Assembly: GCA_963793025.1 (NCBI GenBank)
Contig: CAWBYL010000001.1
Span: 124,001 to 188,000, forward strand
Length of the DNA: 64,000 bases
Direction: 5' to 3'
Origin: CAWBYL01 sp963793025
Lineage (GTDB): Bacteria; Actinomycetota; Acidimicrobiia; Acidimicrobiales; Acidimicrobilacustridaceae
Shown here: positions 39,676-48,472 of the stretch, one piece after another
How positions within the stretch are numbered: the stretch's first letter is position 1
Layout of the letters: each line of letters begins with the position of its first letter
Made by a program: the position numbers and the translations under genes
The notes under the pieces: generated by a model
Told to the model about the DNA's origin: nothing
What the model saw: the letters and a program-made list of their open reading frames with translations, nothing else
Database searches by the model: none

Positions 39676-42072
39676 TCAGGCCCGCAGTGTGGCGCCGAGG
39701 CTCGACTCCACCGTGGTGACCACGGCGTCCCGGACCGAGGTGATGTCATCGTCGGTGAGCGTCCGATCCGGGGCCTGGAGGCGGAGCCGGTAGGCGAGGC
39801 TGCGCCGACCGTCGGGGACCGGGGCGCCCCGGAACACGTCGAACAGGTCGAGGTCGACGAGCAGCTCGCCGGCCGCGCCCCGCACGGCGGCGGCCACGTG
39901 AGCGGCGGGGATGCCCTCGTCGACCTCGAAGGCCAGGTCGAGGTCGCTCGACGGATACCGGCTGATGTGGTGGTAGGCGTGATCGCCGTGGGGCACCGCC
40001 AGGGCGGCGCCCAGGTCGAGCTGCAGCCAGGCCACCCGTTCCCGCACGCCCAGGGCGTCGAGCACCGCGGGGTCGACCTCGCCCACCTCGCCGACCACCA
40101 CCTGACCGAGGCGGAGCAGGCCGCGACGGCCGGGGTGCAACCCGGCGATGGGCGTGGTCTGGTCGATGCCACCGTCGGGAAGGCCCAACGTGCGCTCGAG
40201 GACCTCCCAGACACGCACCGCGGCCGGGGCCTCCCTGCCGGCGAGGACGACGGCGAGGTGCTCCCGCTCGTCGGGGAGCACCGCACCGCCGACCGGCACC
40301 CCGAAGACGTTGCCGATCTCGAAGAGAGACACGCCCTCGGCGCGATGCGACTCGTTGTAGGCCACCGCCTTCAGCAACCCCGGCCGCAGCGATGTGCGCA
40401 GCACCGACTCCTCGGCGGCCAGCGGGTTGGTCAGGGTGACGGCGGCGGGCGGGAGCCCGGTGCGCTCCAGGTCCCCCGGGGCGAGGAAGGGAAGGGGCAT
40501 GGCCTCGTGCACGCCGAGGCCCACCAGGACCTGGCGGATCCGGCGACGGTCCTGCTGACGGTCGGTGAGCGACCCGGTGTGCACCGAGGTCGGCACCCGC
40601 TTCGGGATGCGGCTGTAGCCGTGGTGGCGGGCGATCTCCTCGATCACGTCGGTCTCGGTGGTGGTGTCGGGCCGGAAGGTGGGGATGGTGACCGAGAACT
40701 CCCCCGCCGCCCCTTCGGCCTCGACGCCGAACCCGATGGGCTCGAGCAGGGCCGGGATCTCCTCGGCGGCGATCTCGGTGCCGAGGAGCAGGTTGACCCG
40801 CTCCGTGCGCACCCTGACCGGATCCCTGTCCGGCAGGTGGCCGTCGACGGTGACCGAGCCCTGGACGAGTCGGGCGCCCGACGGAGCGAGGAGCTCGGCC
40901 AGGCGGCGGGCGGCCAGGTCGACGATCTCGGGGTCCGTGCCCCGCTCGAAGCGGGCCGACGCCTCGGAGCGCAGGCCGAGGTGCTTGGAGCTCACGGCGA
41001 TGGCCATCGGCGTCCACCACGCGCACTCGAGCAGGACCGACGTGGTCGACTCGGAGATCTCGGTGGCCGCGCCACCCATGACGCCGGCGATGCCCACCGC
41101 CGCGTCGGTGCCGTCGGCGATCACCCCGTCGCGTCCGCTGGTGAGGGTGCGGTCGACACCGTCGAGGGTGGTGATGGGCTCGTGATCCCTCGCCCACCGC
41201 ACCCGCAGCGCACCGCCGGGCAGGGTGGCCAGGTCGTAGGTGTGGTTGGGCTGACCGAGCTCGAGCATGACGTAGTTGGAGGCGTCGACGACGTTGTTGA
41301 TGGGCCGCATGCCGAGGGCCGTCAGCCGATCGGCGATCCAGCGGGGCGACGGCTCGATGCGGATCCCGTCGAGGACGCGGGCGTGGAAGCGGCCGCACAG
41401 GTCGGGATCGACGATCTCGACCGACACCCGGGAGGCGGCGTCGCCGGGGACCTCGGTGACCTCGGGCTCGGGGACGGAGAACTCCAGTCCGAGGCGGGCC
41501 GCCAGGTCCCGGGCCACGCCGGCGACGGCCATGGCGTCGGGCCGGTTGGGGTTGATCTCCAGGTCGTAGAGGACGTCGGGGGTGATGCCCAACGCCTCGG
41601 TGATGGCGGTGCCGACGGCCGGGCCGCCCGGCTCTCCCCCGCCGGACGGGTCGCTCCCGAGTATCCAGATCCCGGAGTGGTCGTCGCCCAGCCCGAGCTC
41701 CCGGCCCGAGCACAGCATGCCGTTCGACCACTCCCCCCGCAGCTTGCGACGGGCGATCTCCATGCCGCCGGGCATGACGGTGCCGAGGGTGGCCAGCGGG
41801 ACGAGGTCGCCGACGGCCATGTTGAACGCCCCGCAGCAGATCTGCAGCGCCTGGCCGTCGCCGGTGTCCACGTCGACGAGCTGGATCTTGTCGGCGTTGG
41901 GGTGCGGACGCAGGGCCAGCACCCGGGCGACGACGATGCCGTCGAGGCCCTCGCCGATGTGCTCGATGGACTCGACGGCCATGCCGAGGTCGCTCATGAC
42001 GTCGCCCAGACCGGTCGGGTCGGTGGCCGGGAAGGGCGCGAACTCCTGGAGCCAGCTCAACAGGACCTTCAT
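39676..42072 (-). CDS. pheT: phenylalanyl-tRNA synthetase beta subunit
   Basis: Larger subunit of the (alpha-beta)2 PheRS. The 798 residues have the tRNA-binding (EMAP-II-like) domain at about 40-150, B3/B4 editing domain at about 210-380, B5 domain, catalytic-like core and the C-terminal ferredoxin-fold anticodon-binding domain (about 705-798). Length is standard. It follows pheS by 13 bp. ATG at 42070-42072. Confidence 0.96.
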   Translation of the reverse strand: MKVLLSWLQEFAPFPATDPTGLGDVMSDLGMAVESIEHIGEGLDGIVVARVLALRPHPNADKIQLVDVDTGDGQALQICCGAFNMAVGDLVPLATLGTVMPGGMEIARRKLRGEWSNGMLCSGRELGLGDDHSGIWILGSDPSGGGEPGGPAVGTAITEALGITPDVLYDLEINPNRPDAMAVAGVARDLAARLGLEFSVPEPEVTEVPGDAASRVSVEIVDPDLCGRFHARVLDGIRIEPSPRWIADRLTALGMRPINNVVDASNYVMLELGQPNHTYDLATLPGGALRVRWARDHEPITTLDGVDRTLTSGRDGVIADGTDAAVGIAGVMGGAATEISESTTSVLLECAWWTPMAIAVSSKHLGLRSEASARFERGTDPEIVDLAARRLAELLAPSGARLVQGSVTVDGHLPDRDPVRVRTERVNLLLGTEIAAEEIPALLEPIGFGVEAEGAAGEFSVTIPTFRPDTTTETDVIEEIARHHGYSRIPKRVPTSVHTGSLTDRQQDRRRIRQVLVGLGVHEAMPLPFLAPGDLERTGLPPAAVTLTNPLAAEESVLRTSLRPGLLKAVAYNESHRAEGVSLFEIGNVFGVPVGGAVLPDEREHLAVVLAGREAPAAVRVWEVLERTLGLPDGGIDQTTPIAGLHPGRRGLLRLGQVVVGEVGEVDPAVLDALGVRERVAWLQLDLGAALAVPHGDHAYHHISRYPSSDLDLAFEVDEGIPAAHVAAAVRGAAGELLVDLDLFDVFRGAPVPDGRRSLAYRLRLQAPDRTLTDDDITSVRDAVVTTVESSLGATLRA

Positions 42073-42085
42073 GCTCGGGCCCCCA

Positions 42086-43123
42086 TCACGTCGGGAACTG
42101 CTCGAGGAAGCGGACGTCGCCGGTGTACATGTCGCGGATGTCGTCGACGCCGTGGCGCATGAGGGCGAGGCGGTCGAGCCCGAACCCGAAGGCGAAGCCG
42201 GTCCACTCCTCGGGGTCGAGCCCCACGTTGTTCAACACGTTGGGATGGACCATCCCGCAGCCGCCCAGCTCCAGCCACCCCGTCTGGCCGCAGGTGCGGC
42301 ATCCCGCCCCCTCGCAGAAGACGCAGCTGATGTCGTACTCGGCCGAGGGCTCGGTGAAGGGGAAATAGGACGGACGCAGGCGGGAGTGGATGGACCCGCC
42401 GAAGTAGGCCGTGGTGAACGCCTCGAGGGTGCCGGCCAGGTCGGCGAAGGAGATGCCCCGGTCGACGACCAGGCCCTCGATCTGGTGGAACACCGGCATG
42501 TGCGAGGCGTCCGCGGTGTCGCGTCGGTACACCCGGCCGGGCATCACCGCGTAGATCGGCGGCTGGCCGTCGGTCATCACCCGGATCTGCACGGGCGAGG
42601 TGTGCGTGCGCAACAGGACCGTCTCCGGATCGCCGAGGTCGACGTAGAGCGTGTCCCACATGCCGCGAGCGGGGTGGGCGGCGGGGATGTTGAGGGCCTC
42701 GAAGTTGTACCAGTCGGTCTCCACCTCGGGACCTTCGGCGACGGTGAAGCCCATTCCGGCGAACACGTCCACCAGACGATCCCAGGTCTGGGTGACGAGA
42801 TGGAGGCTCCCCCGATCGGCGTGGTCCACGATCTCGGTGAGGTCGAGCCCCTCACCGGCGAGGGTCGCCGCTCGGGCTTCGGCCTCGAGCTGGCGACGTC
42901 GATCGGCCAGCGCGGCGTCGACGGCGGCGCGGGCGTCGTTCATGGCCTGACCGGCCTGGCGGCGCTGCTCGGGCTCGAGCCCCCCCAGGCCCTTCTTCAG
43001 CGCGGTGAGCTCACCCTTCTTGCCCAACAGGTCGCCCTCGACGGCCCGCAGGTCGTCGAGGGAAGAAGCGGTGGCGATGCGTTCGAGGCCGGCGGCGCAG
43101 ATCCGGGTGATGTCGTCGATCAT
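42086..43123 (-). CDS. pheS: phenylalanyl-tRNA synthetase alpha subunit
   Basis: Catalytic subunit of PheRS. The 345 residues begin with a coiled-coil tRNA-binding arm (about 1-95) and then the class II core, with motif 2 RVYRRDTADASHMPVFHQ and motif 3 AFGFGLDRLALM. A Cys cluster CVFCEGAGCRTCG (about 270-283) may bind zinc, as seen in some bacterial PheS. ATG at 43121-43123 overlaps the upstream methyltransferase stop. Confidence 0.96.
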   Translation of the reverse strand: MIDDITRICAAGLERIATASSLDDLRAVEGDLLGKKGELTALKKGLGGLEPEQRRQAGQAMNDARAAVDAALADRRRQLEAEARAATLAGEGLDLTEIVDHADRGSLHLVTQTWDRLVDVFAGMGFTVAEGPEVETDWYNFEALNIPAAHPARGMWDTLYVDLGDPETVLLRTHTSPVQIRVMTDGQPPIYAVMPGRVYRRDTADASHMPVFHQIEGLVVDRGISFADLAGTLEAFTTAYFGGSIHSRLRPSYFPFTEPSAEYDISCVFCEGAGCRTCGQTGWLELGGCGMVHPNVLNNVGLDPEEWTGFAFGFGLDRLALMRHGVDDIRDMYTGDVRFLEQFPT

Positions 43124-43983
43124 CGGTCTCCGAGCCTGTCGGTTGCGTCGGTGGTCGTCCAATCCATTCCCGCCGCTCCGGTGACCTCGCCGCCTCCCGG
43201 TGACGAGGCGGCCCGACGTTGGCGGGCGGCCTCGAACAGGAGCACCGCGCCGGCCACTGCGGCGTTGAGGCTCTCGGGTCCGGGGGCCATCGGGATGGTG
43301 AGCAGGTGGTCGGCCCGATCCAACACCTCGGACGGGAGCCCGTGGGCCTCGGAACCGAGCAGCAGCGCCACGGCCCCGGTCAGGTCGACGGCGTCGGGGA
43401 CCTGACCCCCGTCGACCACGCTGGCCACCACGGAGCGGTCCGAGGCGGCCAGGGCCTCGAGGACCACCCCGACCGAGCGCTCCTCGGCCACCGCGAGGCG
43501 CAAGAGCGACCCGGCAGCGGCCCGGACCGCCTTGGGGCCCCACGCGTCGGTCGAGCCACCGGCGAACACCACTCCGGCGGCGCCGGCCGCCTCCGCCGTG
43601 CGCACCAGCGTGCCCGCGTTGCCCGGATCGGAGACGTCGACGAGCACCACCACCGGTCCCTCCGCCCCGACCACGTCGTCGAGCGGCGTGGGTCGACGCT
43701 CGGCCACGGCGACCAGACCCTGCGGGGTCACGGTGTCGGTCACGCCGGCCAACGTGCCCACGGCCAGTGACCACACGGGCGTGCCCGACGCCGCCGCCCG
43801 CTCGACGGCGGTCACCAGGGCGGAACCGGGCGAGGCGTCGGCCCAGGCGTCGGCGTCGACGAACACGTCGCGCAACACCGCACCGGCGGCCACCACCTCG
43901 CTCACCACGACCGGGCCCTCGACCACGAACGCGCCGGCGTCGACGCGCTCTACGGCGCCCCGAGAGGCGCCGTAGAGCAACAA
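43120..43983 (-). CDS. SpoU/TrmH-type rRNA methyltransferase, N-terminus frameshifted
   Basis: 2'-O-ribose methyltransferase of the SPOUT class, probably for 23S rRNA. The three SPOUT motifs are clear: DVSDPGNAGTLVRTAEAAG, LLGSEAHGLPSEV and IPMAPGPESLNAAVAGAV. As an intact frame it starts at TTG 43981-43983 and lacks the usual opening. That opening (NNPRLVALRRLSGRRRAR) is found just upstream in the neighbouring frame from a GTG at 44026, so one extra base between about 43940 and 43978 seems to split the gene. A 13-bp perfect hairpin lies exactly there. It stands between rplT and pheS, where mycobacteria have tsnR. Confidence 0.8.
   Translation of the reverse strand: MLLYGASRGAVERVDAGAFVVEGPVVVSEVVAAGAVLRDVFVDADAWADASPGSALVTAVERAAASGTPVWSLAVGTLAGVTDTVTPQGLVAVAERRPTPLDDVVGAEGPVVVLVDVSDPGNAGTLVRTAEAAGAAGVVFAGGSTDAWGPKAVRAAAGSLLRLAVAEERSVGVVLEALAASDRSVVASVVDGGQVPDAVDLTGAVALLLGSEAHGLPSEVLDRADHLLTIPMAPGPESLNAAVAGAVLLFEAARQRRAASSPGGGEVTGAAGMDWTTTDATDRLGDR
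43947..43978 (-). repeat. perfect 13-bp hairpin at the methyltransferase frame break
   Basis: GCTCTACGGCGCC (43947-43959) and GGCGCCGTAGAGC (43966-43978) pair fully around a 6-nt loop. The hairpin begins 3 nt from the TTG start and lies about 65 bp after rplT. No T tract follows. It may be a terminator-like element, a recoding or start-site signal, or a structure that caused a sequencing error. Confidence 0.85.
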
Positions 43984-44044
43984 GTCGTGGGTTGTTGGCC
44001 GACAGCGGAGCCGGCTCGACCGCCACAGGGGTCGTCGGGGTACG

Positions 44045-44413
44045 TCAGGCGGAGGCGCTGGACGACGCGGCGCCGGCCGCCTCGACCAGGGCGGTGAACG
44101 CGGCGGCGTCGGTGACGGCGAGGTCGGCGAGGACCTTGCGATCGACCTCGATGCCGGCCGCCTTCAGCCCGGCGATGAACCGGGAGTAGGTGGTGCCGTT
44201 GAGACGGCAGGCGGCGTTGATCCGCTGGATCCAGAGCTGGCGGAAGTCGCCCTTGCGGGCACGACGATCGCGGTAGGCGTACTGGAGCGAGTGCATGACC
44301 TGCTCGTTGGCGGCACGGTACGAACGGCTCTTGTTGCCGTAGTACCCCTTTGCTCGCTCGAGGGTTGCCTTGCGGTGCTTCTTGCTGGCGACAGCGCGCT
44401 TGACCCGGGCCAT
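44045..44413 (-). CDS. rplT: 50S ribosomal protein L20
   Basis: Binds 23S rRNA early in 50S assembly. The 122 residues start MARVKRAVASKKHRK and include the basic helix KGYYGNKSRSYRAANEQVMHSLQYAYRDRRARKG and the RLNGTTYSRFI region. Length is typical. It is the third gene of the infC-rpmI-rplT operon. Confidence 0.97.
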   Translation of the reverse strand: MARVKRAVASKKHRKATLERAKGYYGNKSRSYRAANEQVMHSLQYAYRDRRARKGDFRQLWIQRINAACRLNGTTYSRFIAGLKAAGIEVDRKVLADLAVTDAAAFTALVEAAGAASSSASA

Positions 44414-44488
44414 CTGAGTCTCCTTCTTCGGGGGCGATTCGGGGGTGACGACGCCGGGCGGGGGCCCGGGTCGTGGGGGCTCAGATCT

Positions 44489-44683
44489 CTACAGGCCGAG
44501 CTGACGGCGAGCGCGCTTGGCGTCGCCGGGGGCGAGCTCGAAGTCACCGGTGAGCCGCCGCTTGCGGGCCGGGGACTTCTTCTCGAGGATGTGGTTCAGG
44601 TTCGCCTTGCGGCGGGTGATCTTGCCCGAACCGGTGATCTTGAAGCGCTTCTTGGCGCCGCTGTGGGTCTTCATCTTGGGCAT
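44489..44683 (-). CDS. rpmI: 50S ribosomal protein L35
   Basis: Small basic ribosomal protein of 64 residues, starting MPKMKTHSGAKKRFK with the family's GKITRRKANLNHILEKKS. ATG at 44681-44683. It lies 52 bp downstream of infC and 75 bp upstream of rplT, the universal IF-3 operon order. Confidence 0.97.
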   Translation of the reverse strand: MPKMKTHSGAKKRFKITGSGKITRRKANLNHILEKKSPARKRRLTGDFELAPGDAKRARRQLGL

Positions 44684-44735
44684 GCGGGTGTCTCCGTTGC
44701 GGCCCGCCGGCCGGGGGCGGGCGGGGTGGTGGGTC

Positions 44736-45494
44736 TCAGGCCTCGGGGGCCCCGGCGGGAGCTTCGGCCGGCACCTCGGTGGGCTGGTCGGCCCCGGTGT
44801 CGGTGCTGCTCGTGGTGCCGGTGTCGGTCGTGCCGGTCTCGATGTCGGTCGTGGCGGTGTCGGTCGTGGCGGTGTCGGTCGTGGCGGTTTCGGTGGTGTC
44901 TGGCTGGGTGTCAGCGCCCTCGGAACCGGCGTCGGACTCGGCCTGGCGCCGCTTCTCAGCCGCGGCCTGGGCCTTCTTGTCCGGCCCCAGCACCATGGTC
45001 ATGTTGCGACCATCGAGTCGGGGGTAGGTCTCGACGCGGCCCTGATCGACGACGGCCTCGGCGACCTGGTCGAGGATCTTGCGGCCGAGCTCGGGATGTT
45101 GCATCTCCCGGCCCCGGAACATGATCGTGACCTTCACCTTGTGGCCCTCGGACAAGAAGTGCTCGACCTTCTTGGTCTTGGTTCCGAAGTCGCCGGCGCC
45201 GATCTTGGGCCGGTACTTCATCTCCTTGACCACGACGTTCGTGGACTTCTTGCGTGACTCCTTCGCTCGCTGCGCAGCCTCGTACTTGTACTTGCCGTAA
45301 TCCATGATCCGGCAGACAGGTGGGTTGGCCTTGTCGGCGACCTCGACGAGGTCGAGCTCGAGCTCCCGGGCCATGATGAGCGCCTCGGGTAGGGGCTTGA
45401 TTCCGATCTGGGCGCCGTCGGGTCCGACGAGTCGCACTTCGCGGGCGCGAATGCGGTCGTTGATCCGGGGCTCGTTGTTGGCGGCCGTTGCTAT
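44736..45494 (-). CDS. infC: translation initiation factor IF-3, apparent AUA start
   Basis: Binds the 30S subunit and checks start-codon pairing. The N-domain requires NEPRINDRIRAREVRLVG; the first ATG/GTG/TTG in frame, GTG at 45435-45437, would cut off this segment. Upstream in frame, ATA at 45492-45494 has an AGGAG site 9 nt before it and no other candidate nearby except CTG six bases before. I therefore start at ATA: 252 residues. E. coli infC uses AUU and is autoregulated through that rare codon. C-terminal of ~residue 188 is a Thr/Asp-rich tail with near-exact 15-bp DNA repeats (44821-44895). Confidence 0.85.
   Translation of the reverse strand: MATAANNEPRINDRIRAREVRLVGPDGAQIGIKPLPEALIMARELELDLVEVADKANPPVCRIMDYGKYKYEAAQRAKESRKKSTNVVVKEMKYRPKIGAGDFGTKTKKVEHFLSEGHKVKVTIMFRGREMQHPELGRKILDQVAEAVVDQGRVETYPRLDGRNMTMVLGPDKKAQAAAEKRRQAESDAGSEGADTQPDTTETATTDTATTDTATTDIETGTTDTGTTSSTDTGADQPTEVPAEAPAGAPEA
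44821..44895 (-). repeat. 15-bp tandem repeats encoding a Thr/Asp tail in IF-3
   Basis: Units of GTGGCGGTGTCGGTC and close variants repeat in tandem and encode the ATTDT pattern of the IF-3 C-terminal tail. Repeat number could vary between strains. The tail is acidic, unlike the rest of IF-3, and probably disordered. Confidence 0.8.
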
Positions 45495-45503
45495 GGCCAG
45501 TCA

Positions 45504-45808
45504 CTCCTCATTCGTGCCAGGTCCTCCCTCGGCAATGCGGTTGGGTGCCCGCCGAAGGTGCGTTGCGGCAACGATGGCGGACGTGTCGGGCGAGAGCCGA
45601 CATCCGCCGCGACCCACTTCGCCCAAAGGGGCGTCGGGGCCGCTGAGGCCATCGACCCGGACGCACCAACTCGTGAGAGCAACGTGGCCGGGTGGGGGCA
45701 GAGCCCCGCTTCGCTCGGTTGTGAGCGCCCACGATACAGAGGCGGACCCGTGAAAGCGAACATGCACCTACGGTGGAGAGCCCCGACCCCGTGAAGAGGA
45801 GACCAGCC
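45504..45808 (-). promoter_or_regulatory. infC leader and divergent promoter region
   Basis: About 305 bp between infC and the divergent DUF1844-like gene. It includes the infC ribosome site (AGGAG, 45508-45504) and, on the infC transcript, an imperfect hairpin at 45577-45607 (GCGGA-TGTCGG against CCGACA-CG-TCCGC). A TATCGT hexamer near 45731-45736 could be an infC -10 box, but I find no -35. IF-3/L20 operons often have regulated leaders; no known leader class is recognised here. Confidence 0.4.
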
Positions 45809-46267
45809 ATGAGCCTGTGGACCCCCGGTGGCGAGGTGCCCGTCGAGCGCAACAAGCCCTCGGCCGAGCCTGACCCCACACCCGGTGCCGGTACCGGAGC
45901 CGCCGGGATGGTGGGCGCCCCCGACCTCGAGGACCTGTCCCCCGACGAGCGGGCCCAGGCCGAGGCCATGGTGGCCCAGATGGCCGAGGTGCAGCGCCAG
46001 ATCATGTCGGCGCCGGCCGCGCAGTTCGTCACCAACCACGTGGTGGGCTTCTACGAGCTGGCCGCCATCCACCTGGGCCAGCCCGAGCCGGACCTCGATG
46101 CCTGCCGGCTGGCCATCGACGCCATGGCCGCCGTGCTCGACGCGGTGGAGGATCGCCTCGGCGACGACGGTCGGGCCCTCCGCGACGCCCTGACCCAGCT
46201 GCAGATGGTGTTCGTGCAGATGAGCACCACGGCCTCCCAGGCCGACGACGCCTCATCCGAGGGCTGA
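45809..46267 (+). CDS. DUF1844-like protein
   Basis: A 152-residue cytosolic protein. The first ~50 residues are Pro/Ala/Gly-rich; the rest is helical with VVGFYELAAIHLGQPEPDLDACRLAIDAMAAVLDAVEDRLG, which resembles DUF1844 in its LAxxHLG and AIDAxxxxL pattern. Actinobacterial DUF1844 genes are often next to infC, as here (divergent). Function is unknown. ATG at 45809 has the strong site GAGGAGA just upstream; a longer in-frame reading from 45773 is less likely. Confidence 0.7.
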   Translation: MSLWTPGGEVPVERNKPSAEPDPTPGAGTGAAGMVGAPDLEDLSPDERAQAEAMVAQMAEVQRQIMSAPAAQFVTNHVVGFYELAAIHLGQPEPDLDACRLAIDAMAAVLDAVEDRLGDDGRALRDALTQLQMVFVQMSTTASQADDASSEG

Positions 46268-46311
46268 TCGGGCCTCCGAGCGCAGTCGGCGTCACACGAC
46301 GCACCCGTTCG

Positions 46312-47049
46312 GTGTGTTCATGGGGTGAGGACGTCGAGATCGGAGTCTCATGGTGGAGCAGGGGCCGAGCACCGGCGAGAGGGGACGACGCGACCGCTGC
46401 CGCGGCGTCGTTCCCGGCCGAGCCGATCGTCGGGCCCGATGCGACCAACGAGACGCCGGCGACCGACGCGACCGAGCCGAGCGACGAAGCCGAGCTGGCC
46501 CCCGGGGCGACAGCATCCCGGGCCGGCCGCAGCACTCCGCCCGACCTGCCCTCAGGCCCGGGCCCGAGCGACGACACGATCTTCGCGTCCGAGTACCCCG
46601 GACTGCGCCGCTTCGCCGCCGTGGTCGGGGCCGGGACGGCTGACCCTGACGACCTGGTGCAGGAGGCGCTCGTCCGGACACTGGCCCGCCAGCCCCTCAC
46701 CGAGCTCGCCGACGCCGGTAGGTACCTGCGGCTGACCATCGTGCGCCTGGCGGCCAACGAGCGCCGTCGCCGGGGCCGAGCCAGCCGAGCGTGGGCCCGG
46801 ATCGCCGCCCAACCCTCCCCGACCTCGCCGGCTGATCCTGCCGCCGCCCTGGCCGCGGGCGGGGACATCGTCGACGCGCTGCAGGCGCTCAGCCCCCACG
46901 ATCGGGCCATCGTCTTCCTGAGCGTGATCGAGGGATGGGACTCGGCGGCGGTGGCGGCCCAGCTCGGTCTCCGGGCCCCGACGGTCCGCAAGGCCAAGGC
47001 GCGGGCCCTGCGGACCCTCGAGATCGGCGCCCGGGAGGACGAACGATGA
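46312..47049 (+). CDS. ECF-type RNA polymerase sigma factor
   Basis: Alternative sigma factor directing polymerase to a small regulon. Region 2 is SEYPGLRRFAAVVGAGTADPDDLVQEALVRTLARQP (about 93-127) and region 4 LSPHDRAIVFLSVIEGWDSAAVAAQLGLRAPTVRKAKARALRTL (about 192-235). The first ~85 residues are low-complexity Thr/Ala/Pro, so the true start may be later than the GTG used here; other start codons in frame are few. Its stop overlaps the ATG of the membrane protein gene (ATGA), the usual sigma/anti-sigma layout. Confidence 0.75.
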   Translation: MCSWGEDVEIGVSWWSRGRAPARGDDATAAAASFPAEPIVGPDATNETPATDATEPSDEAELAPGATASRAGRSTPPDLPSGPGPSDDTIFASEYPGLRRFAAVVGAGTADPDDLVQEALVRTLARQPLTELADAGRYLRLTIVRLAANERRRRGRASRAWARIAAQPSPTSPADPAAALAAGGDIVDALQALSPHDRAIVFLSVIEGWDSAAVAAQLGLRAPTVRKAKARALRTLEIGAREDER

Positions 47050-48371
47050 CCACGCACCTCAACGACGAGCTCCGACGGGTGTCCGACTCGGGGGCACCCC
47101 GTGGGAGCGCCGTGGTGCTCGCCGCGGCCCGGGCCGAGGTCGCCGCCGGGCATCGGCCGGCGCCCGATCGCCGGCGGCCGGCCCTGATCCTGGCCCTCGG
47201 TCTGTTCGTGGCCGTGCTCGTGATCGCCGGTGTCGTCCTGGCTGCCCAGGGTGGCGAGGACGGCCAGGCCCCGGTGTCCCCCAGCACCACCCTGGACGGG
47301 GTGTCGAGCAACCCGTCCTTCGACGGCGTCCTCGTCTGGGTCTCGCCCGACAACGGCGGCATCCTGCTGCGTGACCCCGACGGAACCGTCCGCCCCGCCG
47401 ACATCCCCGATGGCCGGGCCCAGTGCTCGGGCTGTCGCTTCGCAGTGGCCGGGGACCGTGCGGCCTACCGCGCGGTGGGCAGCCAGATCTGGATGGTGAC
47501 GTCGTCGGGCTAGGTCACCAACCTGGCCCCCGGCACCGGGGTGATCGCCGACCGGGTGCGGGGCGACTTCTACGTGCTCGCCGCCGGCCGCGTCAGCGAG
47601 GTGACCACGGACGGAACGGTGGTGGGCGGGCCCTGGCCTCTCCCCGACGGCTGGGGGCTGCCCAACGACGGCGCCGGCGTACCCGCCGTCGACGGGCAGA
47701 TCGTGCTGGAGACAGTCGGCGGCAACACGTCCGACCAGGAGATCGCCCTGTGGCGGCCCGCCGGCGGCGAGCTCCGCTCCGTCGGTACCGCCCGCTGGGT
47801 CTACGACACCACGGTCACCGCCGCCGGTCAGAAGCTGCTGGCCTGGGTCGACACCAGCACCTGCGGCGCCGACGGCGCCGGCTGTGGATTGGTGCTCACC
47901 GACCTCGACACCGGAGATTCCTCGATCAATGCGCTCCCACAGGTCGTCGATGGGTCCCAGTCCGTCAGCGTGGTCTGCGCAACGGCGCCATCGGAACCGG
48001 GAACCGAGTCGACCCCGTGCAAGTTCCCGAACGGCTTCATCGGAGGTGGGTCCTTCTCGCCTGACGGAAGCCAGCTGGCGGTGTCCCTCGCGCTCTACGA
48101 CGGCAACGTGGATCCGGCCACGGCCATCGCCATCCTCTCGACCCCGGTCCTCCAGTCCGGTGAGGCGACACGGGTCGGAACGATCCTCGAAGCTCCCCGC
48201 ACCGCTGAGTTCCCGGTGGGCGAGCCCTTCACCGCCAGCGCCTGGAGCCTCGACGGGCGCACGCTCGTCTATCTCGGCCTGAGCGAGCCCGGGATCCTCG
48301 ATGTCGCGACCGGCCAGAGCCAATCGTTCACTGGCGTCGACTGGTCGTATTCGATCGCCACCCTCCAGTGA
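47046..48371 (+). pseudogene. membrane-anchored beta-propeller-like sensor or anti-sigma gene, broken by TAG
   Basis: Coupled to the sigma factor by ATGA overlap. The N-part (residues 1-155) has a cytoplasmic segment, one helix (about 45-66, LILALGLFVAVLVIAGVVLAA) and the start of an outer domain. TAG at 47511-47513 ends it, but the same frame continues without stop to 48371 with matching character (about 285 more residues, repeated WxxDG- and YDTTVTAAGQ-like blades). A CAG-to-TAG change at the codon after SSG would explain it. An outer propeller with an inner anti-sigma segment would suit signal sensing; no zinc-finger anti-sigma motif is visible in the short inner part. It could be a dead gene, a read error or an amber-readthrough gene. 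Confidence 0.7.
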
Positions 48372-48472
48372 TCGAGGGCGGGCCGGCGACGTCCGGCTCG
48401 CCACCCCGCTCGGGGTCGGCCAAGACAGCCCCCGTCCACCTCTATCGTCGCGTTCGGACCTTCTCCCGCCCA

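Noticed and set aside
39898..42162. Plus-strand reading frame of 754 codons opposite pheT
   Set aside because: Antisense of a firmly identified gene; composition (Gly/Asp/His/Val-rich) is what high-GC antisense frames give, and there is no family match.
42086..44026. pheS extended to a 646-codon gene
   Set aside because: The extra part is the methyltransferase read in another frame; PheS begins normally at 43123.
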